A DNA stretch of 64,000 nt from positions 1 to 64,000 of the forward strand of contig JAMPEJ010000004.1 in assembly GCA_023665205.1 (NCBI GenBank), given 5' to 3'. The notes below the pieces were generated by a model that had not been told where the DNA came from, did not search any database, and saw only the letters and a program-made list of their open reading frames with translations. Of this stretch, positions 24,223-34,624 are shown piece by piece. This DNA is from Corallococcus sp. GTDB lineage: Bacteria > Bacillota > Clostridia > Christensenellales > CAG-314. Each line of letters opens with the position of its first letter. The first letter of the stretch is position 1. Position numbers and translations under genes: made by a program.

Positions 24223-24842
24223 TTTTTCAAAACAGACAAAATTCTGTCGTACACTTCGTCAACCGTTCCGTTACCGTCCACTGTCAACAGGTTGCCCTGC
24301 TTGCGATAGAACTCTATGAGCGGCAAAGTCGTGTTGTCGTACACGCGAAGTCTTTCGCGCACGGTGGCCTCGCTGTCGTCGGCACGAATAATCAGTTTGC
24401 CGCCGCAGTTTGGGCAAACGGCTGCGTCGCCTAACGAAGACACGTGATAGGTACCGTTGCAATCGGGACAAAAGCGGCGTCCGGACAAACGCTTGACAAC
24501 CGTTTCTTTGTCGACGTCCAAATTAACAGCGAAATCGATCGTTTGGAAAGTAGTCAGCGCCTCCGCCTGAACGATAGAACGCGGAAAACCGTCCAAAATG
24601 TAACCGTTGGCGCAATCCGGCTCGGCGAGCCTGTTTTTGACGATTTCAATCGTGATTTCGTCCGGAACAAGCGCGCCCGACGCCATTATGCTTTTCACCT
24701 TCAATCCCAATGGGGTTTCTTCCTTCAAATTTTTACGGAAGATATCCCCCGTGGAGATTTGCGGTATTTTGAGATCCGACGTGAGTTTTTGCGCCATGGT
24801 GCCTTTGCCGCTACCCGGCGCGCCAAGTAAAATCAACTTCAT
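24219..24842 (-). CDS. adk: Adenylate kinase (zinc-binding form)
   Basis: Interconverts ATP, ADP and AMP. The 207 residues include the P-loop LLGAPGSGKGT at the N-terminus, DGFPRSIVQAE, and a LID domain with a four-Cys zinc site (CPDCNGTY and CPNCGG), typical of Gram-positive enzymes. It is encoded 1 nt after secY, the usual secY-adk-map order. Confidence 0.97.
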   Translation of the reverse strand: MKLILLGAPGSGKGTMAQKLTSDLKIPQISTGDIFRKNLKEETPLGLKVKSIMASGALVPDEITIEIVKNRLAEPDCANGYILDGFPRSIVQAEALTTFQTIDFAVNLDVDKETVVKRLSGRRFCPDCNGTYHVSSLGDAAVCPNCGGKLIIRADDSEATVRERLRVYDNTTLPLIEFYRKQGNLLTVDGNGTVDEVYDRILSVLKK

Positions 24843-24843
24843 A

Positions 24844-26226
24844 TTACTTCAAAAATCCTTTGTAGTGACGCATCAGTATTTGATTTTCCAACGCTTTGTG
24901 GAATTCCAACGCTACGGATACGACGATCAACATACCTGTTGCACTCAAACTGCTGACCAACGTGGGGTTCCAAGGGATGTGTATGAGTCTCGGCAAAAGC
25001 GAGAACAGCACCGAAGGAATAAGGTTGATTATGGTCAGGAACACAGCACCCCACAAGGTAATACGTCTGACTACTTTTGCCAAATATTCGCTGGTTTCGC
25101 GTCCCGGACGGATACCGGTGACGAAACCGCCGTTGTTTTGGATGTTTTTGGAAATTTCTATCGGGTTGAACTGTATTTGCGAATAGAAATACGCAAACAC
25201 AAATATCAATATCGCCAATACTACGTTATACACCAGTATACCGCACCAGTTGCCGCTTGAAGTCATCCATTTTGTCCACCAGGTGGCAAAACCGCTTGTG
25301 CTCCAAAACGTTTGGATCAACATTTGTGGGAAACTCATCAAAGCGTAAGCAAATATCAGAGGCATAACGCCGCTGGCGTTGACTTTGATGGGGATAAACG
25401 TGGACTGACCGCCGTACATCTTGTTGCCCTTTACTTGCTTTGCGTACTGCACCTTGATTTTTCTTTCAGCGCCGTCTACCCAAACGATAAACATAAATAC
25501 CAAAACCAATGTTACAAGGAACAATGCGATACTGACAAGATTCAAGGGTTCTTGGCCAACGCCCGCAAAGGATACGCCAAGTTGCTGTGCAGCCGTAGCG
25601 ATGATACCGACAAAAATGAGCATGGAGATACCGTTGCTGATACCGTACTCCGTGATACGCTCGCCGATCCACATTGTAAGCATGCTGCCGCCCACCAAAA
25701 TGAGGACGATGTAGATGTACATTATCCACTTGTTAGCTCTCAAAAATGCCGGCAAACCGCCCTCGTAAACGTCGGCAAAAACGCCTTCGCCGCCGAGGAA
25801 GTTGTAGTTGATGTATTCGGAGTTACTGGCTTCCAAAGACAGCACCACGCCTACAGCGCTTACTATTGCCAAAACCAACGTTACCCAACGCGTGATTTTG
25901 TTGATTTTTGCTTTGCCCGTTTCGCCCTCTTTGGACATTCTTTCGAGAGCAGGGATCGCTACCGTCAACAACTGCACGATAATGGATGCGTTGATATACG
26001 GGGAAATGCCTAGCGAGAACAAAGTACCTTGGCTCAATGCGCTACCTGTAATGGAGTTCAACAAGCCCAAAATTCCTGCGCCTTGACTGTCGGTAAATTC
26101 GATTGCGGCCAGTCCCGGCACTGTGATGCAGCAACCAAGTCTGTAAATTATCACAAACATGATCGTCAGCAAAATCTTTTTGCGTACTTCCTTTATCTTA
26201 AAGGCATTTTTGATTGTTTCAAACAT
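24844..26226 (-). CDS. secY: Protein translocase subunit SecY
   Basis: Channel of the Sec translocon, 460 residues with ten predicted membrane helices. Conserved segments: the N-terminal cytoplasmic amphipathic start (NAFKIKEVRKKILLT), the plug region after ITVPGL, and the conserved loop GIRPGRETSEYLAKVVRRITLWGA. It overlaps rplO by 1 nt. It will export the many signal-peptide proteins encoded here. Confidence 0.98.
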   Translation of the reverse strand: MFETIKNAFKIKEVRKKILLTIMFVIIYRLGCCITVPGLAAIEFTDSQGAGILGLLNSITGSALSQGTLFSLGISPYINASIIVQLLTVAIPALERMSKEGETGKAKINKITRWVTLVLAIVSAVGVVLSLEASNSEYINYNFLGGEGVFADVYEGGLPAFLRANKWIMYIYIVLILVGGSMLTMWIGERITEYGISNGISMLIFVGIIATAAQQLGVSFAGVGQEPLNLVSIALFLVTLVLVFMFIVWVDGAERKIKVQYAKQVKGNKMYGGQSTFIPIKVNASGVMPLIFAYALMSFPQMLIQTFWSTSGFATWWTKWMTSSGNWCGILVYNVVLAILIFVFAYFYSQIQFNPIEISKNIQNNGGFVTGIRPGRETSEYLAKVVRRITLWGAVFLTIINLIPSVLFSLLPRLIHIPWNPTLVSSLSATGMLIVVSVALEFHKALENQILMRHYKGFLK

Positions 26227-26672
26227 TATTCGATTACCTCTGCAACGCCGCCTGCCGCTTCGATTGCACTCTTTGCGGAAGCGGAAAACTTATCGGCTTT
26301 AACCGTAAGTTTTTTGGTAAGTTGTCCGTTGCCAAGCACTTTTACGCCGCCGTTGTTTTTGACGGTGACAATGCCTTTCTCGGCAAGAAGTTCCGGCGTT
26401 ACTACCGTTCCTTCGTCAAAGACGTTGAGACTTTCTACGTTTACGATGTCGTAGGTGATTGCAAACTTGTTGTTGAAACCGCGTTTAGGCAAACGTCTTG
26501 CAAGAGGAGTTTGTCCGCCTTCGAATCCGGGACGAACTCCGCCGCCGCTGCGGGCCCATTGTCCTTTGTGACCTTTACCGCTTGTTTTGCCGAGGCCGCT
26601 GCCGATACCCCTACCCAATCTTTTTTCGGCGGTAGTGCTACCTACCGCGGGTTGAATTGTATGTATTCTCAT
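26226..26672 (-). CDS. rplO: 50S ribosomal protein L15
   Basis: 148 residues, normal length. The N-terminal half is Gly/Arg-rich ([38 protein letters not shown]) and threads into 23S rRNA. The C-terminal half is globular with [21 protein letters not shown]. Spacing to rpmD is 11 nt. Confidence 0.97.
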   Translation of the reverse strand: MRIHTIQPAVGSTTAEKRLGRGIGSGLGKTSGKGHKGQWARSGGGVRPGFEGGQTPLARRLPKRGFNNKFAITYDIVNVESLNVFDEGTVVTPELLAEKGIVTVKNNGGVKVLGNGQLTKKLTVKADKFSASAKSAIEAAGGVAEVIE

Positions 26673-26683
26673 GTGTCAGCCTC

Positions 26684-26983
26684 CTACTTTACTTCTTCCA
26701 CGGCTACGAGATGCTTCACCTTAAAAATCATGCCGCGCGTTGCGTCGTTATCCGGCAACACGTTGGAGGTACGAATTTTGGTAAGTCCCAAAGCCTTGAC
26801 CGTTGCTTGATGTTCTTTCAAACTGCCTGCGGTGCTCTTGACCAAAGTCACCTTCAATTTGCCCTTTGCATCGGCGTATGGTTTGGCGCCTTTTTTAGGT
26901 TTTGCGGGAAGTTCCTTTTCCACTACGTATCTGCCGTTGATGTAAAGAGGCGCATTTGCTTTGTTAGATTTTTTTGCTGCCAT
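26684..26983 (-). CDS. rpmD: 50S ribosomal protein L30 with N-terminal extension
   Basis: 99 residues, about 40 longer than usual L30. The L30 core begins near residue 41 (GKLKVTLVKSTAGSLKEHQATVKALGL) and ends with the GMIFKVKHLV strand. The N-terminal extension is Lys/Ala/Pro-rich (MAAKKSNKANAPLYINGRY). A good AAGGAGG site sits directly before the first ATG, so I keep the extension as translated. Confidence 0.92.
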   Translation of the reverse strand: MAAKKSNKANAPLYINGRYVVEKELPAKPKKGAKPYADAKGKLKVTLVKSTAGSLKEHQATVKALGLTKIRTSNVLPDNDATRGMIFKVKHLVAVEEVK

Positions 26984-26994
26984 AATTAACCTCC

Positions 26995-27636
26995 TTAAAT
27001 TTCGTCGGCGTTCTTTCCGCGGAGCGCTGCTACGCGTTCGCGAGAACGGAGTTCCACAAGACCGTTAAAGGTCGCTTTTACACAGTTGATAGGGTTGTTT
27101 GTGCCGTAGGATTTGGTACGGATATCTTTGATACCGACCGCTTCCAAAACGTTTCTGACGGGACCGCCTGCGATAACTCCCGTACCGGGTTGAGCCGGCA
27201 TAAGCAAGACTTTGCCGCGTCCGAACTTACCGATAACTTCGTGGGGAATCGTAGTTTCCAATACGTCGATTTTTACCATAGCCTTTTTGGCTCTCAAGTT
27301 TGCCTTTTCGATGGCTTGCGGCACTTCCGCCGCCTTCGCCATACCGATACCGACGGAACCTTTGCCGTCTCCGACTACGCACAGCGCCGAGAAACGCATC
27401 GTGCGTCCGCCTTTGACGACCTTGGTTACGCGGTTGACGGCAACCAATTTTTTGATGAGTCCGTCGTCCTCGCGGTTGTTGTCGCGACCGGGACGTTTGC
27501 CGCCGCGTCTGTCGGGACGGCCGTTGTTGCCGCGGAAGTTACGCTTGGGTTGTTGATCCGCATTTTGCTGCGGAGCCGCCTGTTCGGTTGCAACCGCTTC
27601 TGTTGCAACTACTTCGACTTCTTGTACGTTTTCCAT
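26995..27636 (-). CDS. rpsE: 30S ribosomal protein S5 with low-complexity N-terminus
   Basis: Decoding-fidelity protein, 213 residues. The S5 double-stranded RNA-binding and C-terminal domains are normal from about residue 58 ([45 protein letters not shown]). Before them lies an Ala/Glu/Gln-rich then Arg/Gly/Asn-rich stretch of about 55 residues, absent in standard S5. The start at 27636 has GGAGG about 8 nt ahead; a frame extending a further 20 codons overlaps rplR and is unlikely. Confidence 0.95.
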   Translation of the reverse strand: MENVQEVEVVATEAVATEQAAPQQNADQQPKRNFRGNNGRPDRRGGKRPGRDNNREDDGLIKKLVAVNRVTKVVKGGRTMRFSALCVVGDGKGSVGIGMAKAAEVPQAIEKANLRAKKAMVKIDVLETTIPHEVIGKFGRGKVLLMPAQPGTGVIAGGPVRNVLEAVGIKDIRTKSYGTNNPINCVKATFNGLVELRSRERVAALRGKNADEI

Positions 27637-27649
27637 AAGTGTCCCTCCG

Positions 27650-28012
27650 TTAGAATTTGAGTCCGGCTTCTCTTGCGCCGTCTGCCAATGCGGCAACTCT
27701 GCCCGTGTAGATGTAGCCGCCGCGGTCGAACACCACTTCGCTAACCTTCAATGCCATAGCCTTGTTTGCAATATCTTTGCCGACGAGTTTGGCTGCTTCC
27801 ACCTTGGTTTTGCCGTTGGTATCGGCGGAAAGAGCCTTACTGGACGCAGCGCAAAGCGTTGTTCCGTTTACGTCGTCGATAACTTGCGCATAGATGTAGT
27901 TGGTGGAACGGTACACGCACAAACGGGGTTTGACGCTGGTTCCATACACCTTTTTTCTTACTCTTGCATGACGGACTTTTCTGTCCGCATTTTTATTTAT
28001 CTTTTTTATCAT
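27650..28012 (-). CDS. rplR: 50S ribosomal protein L18
   Basis: Binds 5S rRNA. 120 residues with [20 protein letters not shown] in the first half and [28 protein letters not shown] at the end, both canonical. A short gap of 13 nt to rpsE. Confidence 0.97.
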   Translation of the reverse strand: MIKKINKNADRKVRHARVRKKVYGTSVKPRLCVYRSTNYIYAQVIDDVNGTTLCAASSKALSADTNGKTKVEAAKLVGKDIANKAMALKVSEVVFDRGGYIYTGRVAALADGAREAGLKF

Positions 28013-28023
28013 TTCAGCACTCC

Positions 28024-28566
28024 TTACTTACCGGCCTTCTTGCCTTCCTTCAAGATTACGACTTCTTCCTTGTAACGGACGCCGTAAGCGTGATAGGGTT
28101 CTACAGGGCGTTTCGCCTTGATGTTTGCAGCAGTTTGTCCGACAAGTTCCTTATCGTATCCCGATACGACGATTTCCGTCTGGGTGGGGCAATCGAACTT
28201 GATACCTTTCGGAGCAACGACTTCCACAGGGTGAGAATAGCCGATATTCAAAACAAGTTTATCTCCGCTGACCGCCGCTTTGTAACCGACGCCGTTGATG
28301 ATAAGACGTCTTTCAAAGCCTTCGGAAACGCCCTTTACCATATTGGCAACAAGCGCGCGGTACAAACCGTGTTTTGCGTGCACGTCGCCCGAAGCGTTGT
28401 CGGGGCAAGTCATGTTGATAACCGTGCCGTTGATTTCGCATCCGATGACGGTATCTATCGTGCGGGTAAGAGTACCTTTGGGACCTTTTACCGTAATTGT
28501 GCCATTGTCATTTGAGACAGTGACGCCTGCCGGCAGGTCAATATGTTTTTTTCCGATTCTTGACAT
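28024..28566 (-). CDS. rplF: 50S ribosomal protein L6
   Basis: Large-subunit protein near the factor-binding site, 180 residues forming two similar halves. [14 protein letters not shown] at the N-terminus and [14 protein letters not shown]-like C-terminal motif (here [14 protein letters not shown]) identify it. The ATG at 28566 follows AAGGAGG by 6 nt; it overlaps nothing but the Shine-Dalgarno near the end of rpsH. Confidence 0.97.
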   Translation of the reverse strand: MSRIGKKHIDLPAGVTVSNDNGTITVKGPKGTLTRTIDTVIGCEINGTVINMTCPDNASGDVHAKHGLYRALVANMVKGVSEGFERRLIINGVGYKAAVSGDKLVLNIGYSHPVEVVAPKGIKFDCPTQTEIVVSGYDKELVGQTAANIKAKRPVEPYHAYGVRYKEEVVILKEGKKAGK

Positions 28567-28576
28567 ATCTTCCTCC

Positions 28577-28975
28577 TTACCACACAAACGCAAGCACTTC
28601 GCCGCCGAGATTTTGGTTGCGAGCGTTTTTGTCCGTCATGATTCCTTTGCTTGTAGACACAATTGCGATTCCCAAACCGTTCAATACTTTGGGAAGTTCT
28701 TCGCTCTTTGCGTAAACGCGAAGTCCGGGTTTGCTGATACGTTTAAGCCCAGTGATGACTTTTTCACCTTTCGGGCCGTACTTCAAAGCAACCTTCAAAG
28801 TGTTTTGCAATTTGTTTTCGATTTCTTCGTAGCTGTCGATATAGCCTTCTTCTACAAGAATATTGAGCATTGCCTTCTTGGTTTTGGAAGCAGGAATTTC
28901 TACATCGGCGTGTTTTGCTGTGATAGCATTTCTGATACGCGTGAGCATATCAGCGATAGGATCTGTAACAACCAT
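28577..28975 (-). CDS. rpsH: 30S ribosomal protein S8
   Basis: Central-domain 16S rRNA binder, 132 residues: [14 protein letters not shown] at the N-terminus, [33 protein letters not shown] in the second domain (abbreviated here), and AFVW at the C-terminus. In E. coli S8 represses the spc operon; no leader copy of its site was looked for here. Confidence 0.97.
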   Translation of the reverse strand: MVVTDPIADMLTRIRNAITAKHADVEIPASKTKKAMLNILVEEGYIDSYEEIENKLQNTLKVALKYGPKGEKVITGLKRISKPGLRVYAKSEELPKVLNGLGIAIVSTSKGIMTDKNARNQNLGGEVLAFVW

Positions 28976-28988
28976 TTGTATTTCCTCC

Positions 28989-29174
28989 TTACCAACTTGC
29001 CTTTTTTACGCCCGGGATTTCGCCTTTATAGGCTTTTTCCCTGAAACAGATTCTGCAAATGCCGTACTTTCTAAGAACCGAGTGAGGACGGCCGCAGATA
29101 GAACAACGAGTGTACGCGCGAGTGCTGTACTTGGGTGTTCTTTGTTGCTTATTTATCATTGATTTTTTTGCCAT
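28989..29174 (-). CDS. rpsN: 30S ribosomal protein S14, type Z
   Basis: 61-residue zinc-binding S14 with two CxxC pairs (RCSICGRPH and GICRICFRE) and the C-terminal [11 protein letters not shown]. The short zinc form is typical of Gram-positive genomes. Confidence 0.97.
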   Translation of the reverse strand: MAKKSMINKQQRTPKYSTRAYTRCSICGRPHSVLRKYGICRICFREKAYKGEIPGVKKASW

Positions 29175-29185
29175 GATTACACTCC

Positions 29186-29764
29186 TTATGCCCTGTACGG
29201 CATGCCCAAATATTTGAGCAACGCTTTGCCTTCCGCATCGGTCTTTGCCGTGGTAACGAACGTCACGTCAAAACCGCGAGTTTTTTCCACTTGATCGTAG
29301 ACGATCTCGGGGAAAATGAGTTGTTCGCGAATGCCCAAAGTGTAGTTTCCTCTGCCGTCCAAGTTGGTATTGACGCCGCGGAAGTCGCGAACGCGCGGCA
29401 ATGCAATACTGACAAGTTTATCGAAGAAAGCGTACATACGGTCTCCGCGCAGCGTAACCTTGGCTCCTACGGCCATACCCTTACGCACTTTGAAGTTTGC
29501 AACAGACAATTTACTGTTTGTAACCAAAGGTTTTTGTCCGGATATGGATTTGAGTTCTTCCACCGCAAGTTGGAAAGATTTGGAGTTGTCTTTGACGTCG
29601 CCCAAACCGCTGTTAAGCACGATTTTTTCCAACTTGGGAACTTCGTTGATATTTTTGTAACCGAATTCTTTGATGAGTTGAGGAACGACTGTTTCTTTGT
29701 ACAGTTTCTTCAATCTACATTCAACCGGTTTGCTGCTTATTTCAGCAGGTTTCTTTGTAGCCAT
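29186..29764 (-). CDS. rplE: 50S ribosomal protein L5
   Basis: 5S rRNA-binding protein touching the head of the small subunit, 192 residues. Motifs: [15 protein letters not shown]-like (here [14 protein letters not shown]), [21 protein letters not shown], and [21 protein letters not shown] in the distal part (partial quotes). A roughly 13-residue N-terminal addition ([13 protein letters not shown]) precedes the usual start. Confidence 0.96.
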   Translation of the reverse strand: MATKKPAEISSKPVECRLKKLYKETVVPQLIKEFGYKNINEVPKLEKIVLNSGLGDVKDNSKSFQLAVEELKSISGQKPLVTNSKLSVANFKVRKGMAVGAKVTLRGDRMYAFFDKLVSIALPRVRDFRGVNTNLDGRGNYTLGIREQLIFPEIVYDQVEKTRGFDVTFVTTAKTDAEGKALLKYLGMPYRA

Positions 29765-29775
29765 TGTGTCCCTCC

Positions 29776-30186
29776 TTATTCTTCGGTCTTATCTGCTTTC
29801 TTTGCAGATTTTTTCGCAGCCGTCTTGGTCGCGGCTTTCGTTTGTTTCTTTTCTGCCTTGGTGTCGATAACCGCTCCGCATTTTTTGCAGGCGCGCAAGT
29901 ATTTGCCGTTGTCGCCCAAAACGTGGGCCACACGAGTAGTTTTGCCGCACTTAGGGCAAACCAAAGCGACGTTGCTTACGTCGATTGCGCGGGGTTGTTC
30001 CACCTTGCCGCCTTGTTCCTGCGCGGAACGGGGTTTTTTGTGTTTTGTAACGATATTGAGCCCTTCAACTACGATTTTGCCGGTTTTGGGGTTGCACACC
30101 GTTACCTTGCCGCGTTTGCCGCGGTTTTCCATACCGCCGACGGTGATTTCTACCGTATCGTTGGATCTGATATTCATACTGGACAT
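29776..30186 (-). CDS. rplX: 50S ribosomal protein L24 with zinc ribbon and Lys/Ala tail
   Basis: Assembly initiator protein, 136 residues against about 105. The KOW core ([32 protein letters not shown]) is followed by a four-Cys ribbon ([10 protein letters not shown] and RACKKCG), known from clostridial L24. A tail of about 30 residues is almost only Lys, Ala, Thr and Glu. The tail is unusual and may extend onto rRNA or be disordered. Confidence 0.93.
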   Translation of the reverse strand: MSSMNIRSNDTVEITVGGMENRGKRGKVTVCNPKTGKIVVEGLNIVTKHKKPRSAQEQGGKVEQPRAIDVSNVALVCPKCGKTTRVAHVLGDNGKYLRACKKCGAVIDTKAEKKQTKAATKTAAKKSAKKADKTEE

Positions 30187-30201
30187 TTTCCAAATCCTCC
30201 C

Positions 30202-30570
30202 TTACAGCACTTCCGGAGCCAAAGACACGATTTTCATGTAGTCTTTTTCACGGAGTTCTCTTGCTACGGGCCCAAAGATACGGGTTCCGCGCGGTTGCTT
30301 TTGCGCGTCGATGATGACTGCCGCGTTATCGTCAAAACGGATATGCGTGCCGTCTTTGCGGTTTACGCCGGTGGCGCTGCGCACTATCACCGCCTTGACA
30401 ACGTCGCCTTTTTTAACGACGCCGCCGGGATTTGCGCTTTTGACACTGGCAACGATAACGTCGCCGATATTACCGAACTTACGGAAGGAACCGCCAAGTA
30501 CCTTGATGCACATAAGTTCCTTTGCACCGCTGTTATCTGCGGCTTTAAGTCTTGTTTGTGGTTGTATCAC
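30202..30570 (-). CDS. rplN: 50S ribosomal protein L14
   Basis: 122 residues, standard. [21 protein letters not shown] opens it (first residues quoted in part) and [16 protein letters not shown] closes it. Forms an intersubunit bridge and binds L19. Confidence 0.97.
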   Translation of the reverse strand: MIQPQTRLKAADNSGAKELMCIKVLGGSFRKFGNIGDVIVASVKSANPGGVVKKGDVVKAVIVRSATGVNRKDGTHIRFDDNAAVIIDAQKQPRGTRIFGPVARELREKDYMKIVSLAPEVL

Positions 30571-30582
30571 TGTACGTTCCTC

Positions 30583-30843
30583 CTACTTAGCCTTTTCCAC
30601 GATTTCCAACAAACGCCAGTTTTTGTCCTTGGACAACTTTCTGGTTTCGACGATCCTTACGGTATCGCCGATTCCGCATTCGTTGTTTTCATCGTGTACT
30701 TTGTATTTCTTGGTTGTGGACACCGTCTTTTTGTAAAGAGGGTGTTTGTATTTGTTTACTATAGCGACGACGATCGTCTTATCCATTTTGTCCGAAACGA
30801 CGATGCCGACTCTTTCCTTTCTGCTGTTTCTTTCGATAGCCAT
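30583..30843 (-). CDS. rpsQ: 30S ribosomal protein S17
   Basis: 86-residue OB-fold protein: [19 protein letters not shown] at the N-terminus and [20 protein letters not shown] at the end, both family signatures. Confidence 0.97.
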   Translation of the reverse strand: MAIERNSRKERVGIVVSDKMDKTIVVAIVNKYKHPLYKKTVSTTKKYKVHDENNECGIGDTVRIVETRKLSKDKNWRLLEIVEKAK

Positions 30844-30860
30844 TTTGCTTTACCTCCGCC

Positions 30861-31067
30861 TTACGCCTTGTTCGAGAGTTCTCTTTCGCGGAGAACGGTT
30901 TTTACTCTTGCAATGTCTTTTTTGACGCTTGCAAGTTCCAGAGGGTTATTGAGCTGTCCTGTTGCGTGGGAAAGACGCAGATTGAACAGTTGCTTTTTCA
31001 AATCGGCAAGTTTTGCTACCAATTCTTCATTATTAAGATCGCGAACGTTACTTGCTTTCATCTGCAT
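30861..31067 (-). CDS. rpmC: 50S ribosomal protein L29
   Basis: 68-residue two-helix protein at the tunnel exit. Motifs [22 protein letters not shown] (first part) and [12 protein letters not shown] are typical. Its start overlaps the end of rplP by 20 nt, the usual coupling. Confidence 0.96.
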   Translation of the reverse strand: MQMKASNVRDLNNEELVAKLADLKKQLFNLRLSHATGQLNNPLELASVKKDIARVKTVLRERELSNKA

Positions 31068-31482
31068 TCACCTCATCGACTTTTTTCACAAACTTGCACT
31101 TGACGGGCAATTTGTGACTGGCCAGACGCAATGCTTCGCGGGCGATGTCCTCGGGGACGCCTGCCATTTCAAACATAACTCTGCCGGGTTTTACCACTGC
31201 TACCCAATATTCGGGAGAACCTTTACCGGAACCCATGCGGGTTTCGGCGGGTTTTTTCGTTACGGGTTTGTGGGGGAAGATGTCCACCCAAACTTTGCCG
31301 CCGCGCTTTACGAAACGCGTCATGGCGACACGGGCCGCCTCTATCTGGTTGGAGGTTATCCAGCCGCATTCCAAGGATTGAAGACCGAAATCGCCGTAAG
31401 CAACTTTATTGCCCTTATGCGCTTCGCCTTTCATTCTGCCACGGAATTGACGGCGACGTTTAACTCTTTTAGGCATTAACAT
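31048..31482 (-). CDS. rplP: 50S ribosomal protein L16
   Basis: Lines the A-site tRNA corridor, 144 residues. [40 protein letters not shown]-type segment (here [17 protein letters not shown]) and [17 protein letters not shown] are canonical. I choose the first ATG because GGAGGT lies 9 nt ahead; that ATG shares a base with the rpsC stop (TAATG). Confidence 0.97.
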   Translation of the reverse strand: MLMPKRVKRRRQFRGRMKGEAHKGNKVAYGDFGLQSLECGWITSNQIEAARVAMTRFVKRGGKVWVDIFPHKPVTKKPAETRMGSGKGSPEYWVAVVKPGRVMFEMAGVPEDIAREALRLASHKLPVKCKFVKKVDEVNADESK

Positions 31483-32150
31483 TATTCAGCCACCTCCTTG
31501 TTGACGGTTTTTTTCTTTTTGGGCAGAATTTCACCTCTGTAGATCCAAACTTTGACGCCGATGATGCCGAACGTGGTAAGCGCTTGCGCGAAACCGTAAT
31601 CGATATCCGCTCTCAAAGTGTGAAGAGGAATGCTACCCTCGTGATATTGTTCGCAACGTGCTATTTCGGCGCCGTCCAAACGACCGGAAACCATGGTTTT
31701 GATTCCTTTTGCTCCGGAACGCGTAGCCTTGCCCATGCATTGACGCATAGCTCTGCGGAAAGAAACGCGCTTTTCGAGTTGAGCGGCAATAGCTTCGGCA
31801 ACAAGCTGAGCGTCCATATCAGGGTTTTTGATTTCCATAATATTGACGGTAACAGCCTTATCCTTGGCAATTTTCGCCACAAGCGCCTTGATTTCCTCCG
31901 CGCCTGCTCCGGCCTTGCCGATAAGCGTGCCGGGACGACCGGTGTAGATATCCACGGTCACTTTACCTTCGCTGCGTTCTACGATAATCTTGCTGATGCC
32001 GGCGTTAAAGTATTTTTTCTTTAACGCGGTTCTGATAGTATCATCTTCTTTGATATATTTGGCAAAATCCTTTTTGTCCGCAATCCATTTTGCGTCCCAT
32101 CCTTGAATAATGCCCACTCTCAATCCGTGCGGATTAACTTTTTGTCCCAT
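31482..32150 (-). CDS. rpsC: 30S ribosomal protein S3
   Basis: mRNA-entry protein, 222 residues. [21 protein letters not shown] starts it; the KH domain follows ([11 protein letters not shown]) and the C-terminal domain has [17 protein letters not shown]. Complete. Confidence 0.97.
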   Translation of the reverse strand: MGQKVNPHGLRVGIIQGWDAKWIADKKDFAKYIKEDDTIRTALKKKYFNAGISKIIVERSEGKVTVDIYTGRPGTLIGKAGAGAEEIKALVAKIAKDKAVTVNIMEIKNPDMDAQLVAEAIAAQLEKRVSFRRAMRQCMGKATRSGAKGIKTMVSGRLDGAEIARCEQYHEGSIPLHTLRADIDYGFAQALTTFGIIGVKVWIYRGEILPKKKKTVNKEVAE

Positions 32151-32162
32151 AATACCTCTCCT

Positions 32163-32549
32163 TTACGCTCTCTCGTTCAAAATCACAGTTATGTGACTTG
32201 TTCTTTTCAAGATACGGTAACCTCTACCGCGGGAAACGGGTTGCATGCGTTTCAAGGTAGGGCCTTGATCGGCAAAGCACTCTTCCACATAAAGGGTATC
32301 TTTGTTCATACCGAGGTTTACTTCCGCATTGGCTGCGGCGCTGTTGAGACATTTCAAAACAGGCTCGGTTGCCGCCTTGTTGGTCGTTTTCAAAATAGCG
32401 ACTGCGTCGTTATAATTTTGTCCGCGGATAAGATCCAGCACGACGTGAACTTTGGACGGAGAAATACGGATGTATTTTGCTATTGCCTTGGGGCGACGAT
32501 CTTTGTTCTCGTTGCGCACAAGGGCTTTTGCTTTACTTCTTGTAGCCAT
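32163..32549 (-). CDS. rplV: 50S ribosomal protein L22
   Basis: Tunnel-wall protein, 128 residues: AKYIRISPSKVHVVLDLIRG near the N-terminus and the extended loop with KRMQPVSRGRGYRILKRTSHI. A short Lys/Arg-rich start (ATRSKAKALVRNENKDRRP) precedes the usual beginning. Confidence 0.97.
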   Translation of the reverse strand: MATRSKAKALVRNENKDRRPKAIAKYIRISPSKVHVVLDLIRGQNYNDAVAILKTTNKAATEPVLKCLNSAAANAEVNLGMNKDTLYVEECFADQGPTLKRMQPVSRGRGYRILKRTSHITVILNERA

Positions 32550-32560
32550 ACTTTTTCCTC

Positions 32561-32839
32561 CTATTTGCCGCCGGTGGACTTACTGCCGGCGTGCCCCTTA
32601 AAAGTTCTTGTCGGGGCAAATTCGCCCAACTTCAACCCAACCATATCTTCCGTGATATAGACGGGAACGTGCTTTCTGCCATCGTGAACCGCTATCGTGT
32701 GTCCTACGAAATCGGGGAAGATTGTAGAACTTCTCGACCATGTTTTCAAAACTTTCTTTTCGCCTTTCGCGTTCATTTCCTGAACTCTTTTCAAAAGTTT
32801 GGGTTGAACGAAAGGTCCTTTTCTGATTGATCTGCTCAT
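32561..32839 (-). CDS. rpsS: 30S ribosomal protein S19
   Basis: 92-residue head protein. [39 protein letters not shown] and [15 protein letters not shown] are the family signatures in order. Confidence 0.98.
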   Translation of the reverse strand: MSRSIRKGPFVQPKLLKRVQEMNAKGEKKVLKTWSRSSTIFPDFVGHTIAVHDGRKHVPVYITEDMVGLKLGEFAPTRTFKGHAGSKSTGGK

Positions 32840-32853
32840 AAACTTGCCTCCGA

Positions 32854-33678
32854 TTAGTTAATGCGTTTTACAATAAATTTGGAAGACGCTTTTTTCTTCT
32901 TTCTGGTCTTGTACCCGAGAGCCGGTTTGCCCCACGGGGTAACGGGACCGGGACGACCGACGGGAGATTTGCCTTCGCCGCCGCCGTGCGGGTGGTCGCA
33001 AGGGTTCATAACGCTGCCGCGAACGGTAGGTTTAACGCCCATGTGACGTTTCTTGCCGGCTTTACCGATAGAAACTATTTCGTGGTCGAGATTGCCGACT
33101 TGTCCCACAGTTGCGTGGCACTTCAACAAAATCAGTCTCATTTCGCCGCTGGGCATACGCAACGTTGCGTACTTGCCTTCTTTTGCCATAAGCTGCGCAT
33201 AGATACCTGCCGCGCGGGCGATCTGTCCGCCCTTGCCGGGATTCATTTCAATGTTGTGAACGATCGTACCTACGGGGATATTTTCCAGAGGCAAATTGTT
33301 GCCGACTTTTATATCCGCATCGGGAGAAGCCACAACCGTATCTCCGACGTTCAATCCTACGGGAGCAAGAATATATCTCTTTTCGCCGTCAAGGTAGTGA
33401 AGTAAGGCAATATTGGCCGTACGGTTGGGATCGTACTCGATAGTAGCGACCTTTGCAGGAACGGTCTTATCGCGTTTGAAATCGATAATTCTGTACTTGA
33501 TGCGGTTGCCGCCGCCGATGTGACGCACGGTGATTTTACCGCTGAAGTTACGTCCGCCGGTTTTTTTGTTTACTGCAAGCAGGCTCTTTTCCGGTTTCGT
33601 GGTCGTGATTTCCTCGTAAGTGGAAACGGACATAAAGCGGCGAGCCGGCGAAGTGGGTTTATACTTTTTGATAGCCAT
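32854..33678 (-). CDS. rplB: 50S ribosomal protein L2
   Basis: Peptidyl-transferase-centre scaffold, 274 residues as usual. [37 protein letters not shown] and the C-terminal [20 protein letters not shown] with its functional His are intact. Confidence 0.98.
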   Translation of the reverse strand: MAIKKYKPTSPARRFMSVSTYEEITTTKPEKSLLAVNKKTGGRNFSGKITVRHIGGGNRIKYRIIDFKRDKTVPAKVATIEYDPNRTANIALLHYLDGEKRYILAPVGLNVGDTVVASPDADIKVGNNLPLENIPVGTIVHNIEMNPGKGGQIARAAGIYAQLMAKEGKYATLRMPSGEMRLILLKCHATVGQVGNLDHEIVSIGKAGKKRHMGVKPTVRGSVMNPCDHPHGGGEGKSPVGRPGPVTPWGKPALGYKTRKKKKASSKFIVKRIN

Positions 33679-33696
33679 TTTTCTTCACCTCCAACG

Positions 33697-33987
33697 TTAA
33701 GACAGGCTGTCAAAGAACCCGATGGCTTTGCTTTCGGAAGTGAGTTTGACCGTTGCCTTTTTCCACTCCGGCGTGTAACCTTGCGTTCTGCCTTGTCTTT
33801 TCAACTTACCTTTTACGGTAGCGGTAGTAACTTTTTCTACTTTTACGCCGAATATTTCCTCTACTGCTTTCTTGATTTCCACCTTATTTGCACTTTTGTG
33901 AACTTCGAAAGTGTAAGTTTTGTTGGGAATGCCGGCGTGACTTTTTTCCGTCATTACGGGACGCTTTATAATGTCGTATGCATTCAT
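33697..33987 (-). CDS. rplW: 50S ribosomal protein L23
   Basis: Docking site for trigger factor and SRP at the tunnel exit, 96 residues. [15 protein letters not shown] and [22 protein letters not shown] identify it. It overlaps rplD by 4 nt. Confidence 0.97.
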   Translation of the reverse strand: MNAYDIIKRPVMTEKSHAGIPNKTYTFEVHKSANKVEIKKAVEEIFGVKVEKVTTATVKGKLKRQGRTQGYTPEWKKATVKLTSESKAIGFFDSLS

Positions 33988-34604
33988 AGAGAATAAGCCT
34001 CCTCGATTTTCTTGATGGCATCCTTGGTGGCAATGATTGCCGCGTTGGAAACCAATTCGTACACGTTTGCAAGCGTAGCGTCGGTAACGGTAAGTTTTTC
34101 GATATTGGCTCCCGCTCTTGCCACGTCGTTGTCGCCCGCAACGAGCAACAGAGTGCGTTTGTTAAAATTGAAGTTTTTGAGAATTTCCGCCACCAACTTG
34201 GTTTTGGGAGCTTCCAGTTTGATTTCGTCAACGATAACGAGTTCGTTGTTGGCAACCTTGTAGCTCAACGCGCTGCGGAAAGCTTGCGCTCTCATCTTTT
34301 TGTTGAGTTTTTTGGAGAAATCTCTCGGTTTGGGTGCAAACACCACGCCGCCCTTCGTCCATTGCGGAGCGCGAATGGAACCCTGACGGGCACGGCCGGT
34401 ACCCTTTTGACGCCAAGGTTTGATGCCGCCGCCGCGCACTTCCGTGCGGGTCAGCGCCGATTTTGTACCTTGTCTTTGGTTTGCTTGATATGCGACTACT
34501 GCTTGGTGAATAAGAGCTTCGTTATATTCACACGCAAAAACAGCGTCGTCAAGTTTGATTTTGCCGACTTCCATCGCCGACGTATTGTAAACTTTAACCT
34601 GCAT
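33984..34604 (-). CDS. rplD: 50S ribosomal protein L4
   Basis: 206 residues. The tunnel loop ([21 protein letters not shown]) and [21 protein letters not shown] are canonical. In E. coli L4 autoregulates the S10 operon through the leader; whether the 260-nt leader here is an L4 target is unknown. Confidence 0.97.
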   Translation of the reverse strand: MQVKVYNTSAMEVGKIKLDDAVFACEYNEALIHQAVVAYQANQRQGTKSALTRTEVRGGGIKPWRQKGTGRARQGSIRAPQWTKGGVVFAPKPRDFSKKLNKKMRAQAFRSALSYKVANNELVIVDEIKLEAPKTKLVAEILKNFNFNKRTLLLVAGDNDVARAGANIEKLTVTDATLANVYELVSNAAIIATKDAIKKIEEAYSL

Positions 34605-34624
34605 TGTTTCGTACTCCTTTCACC

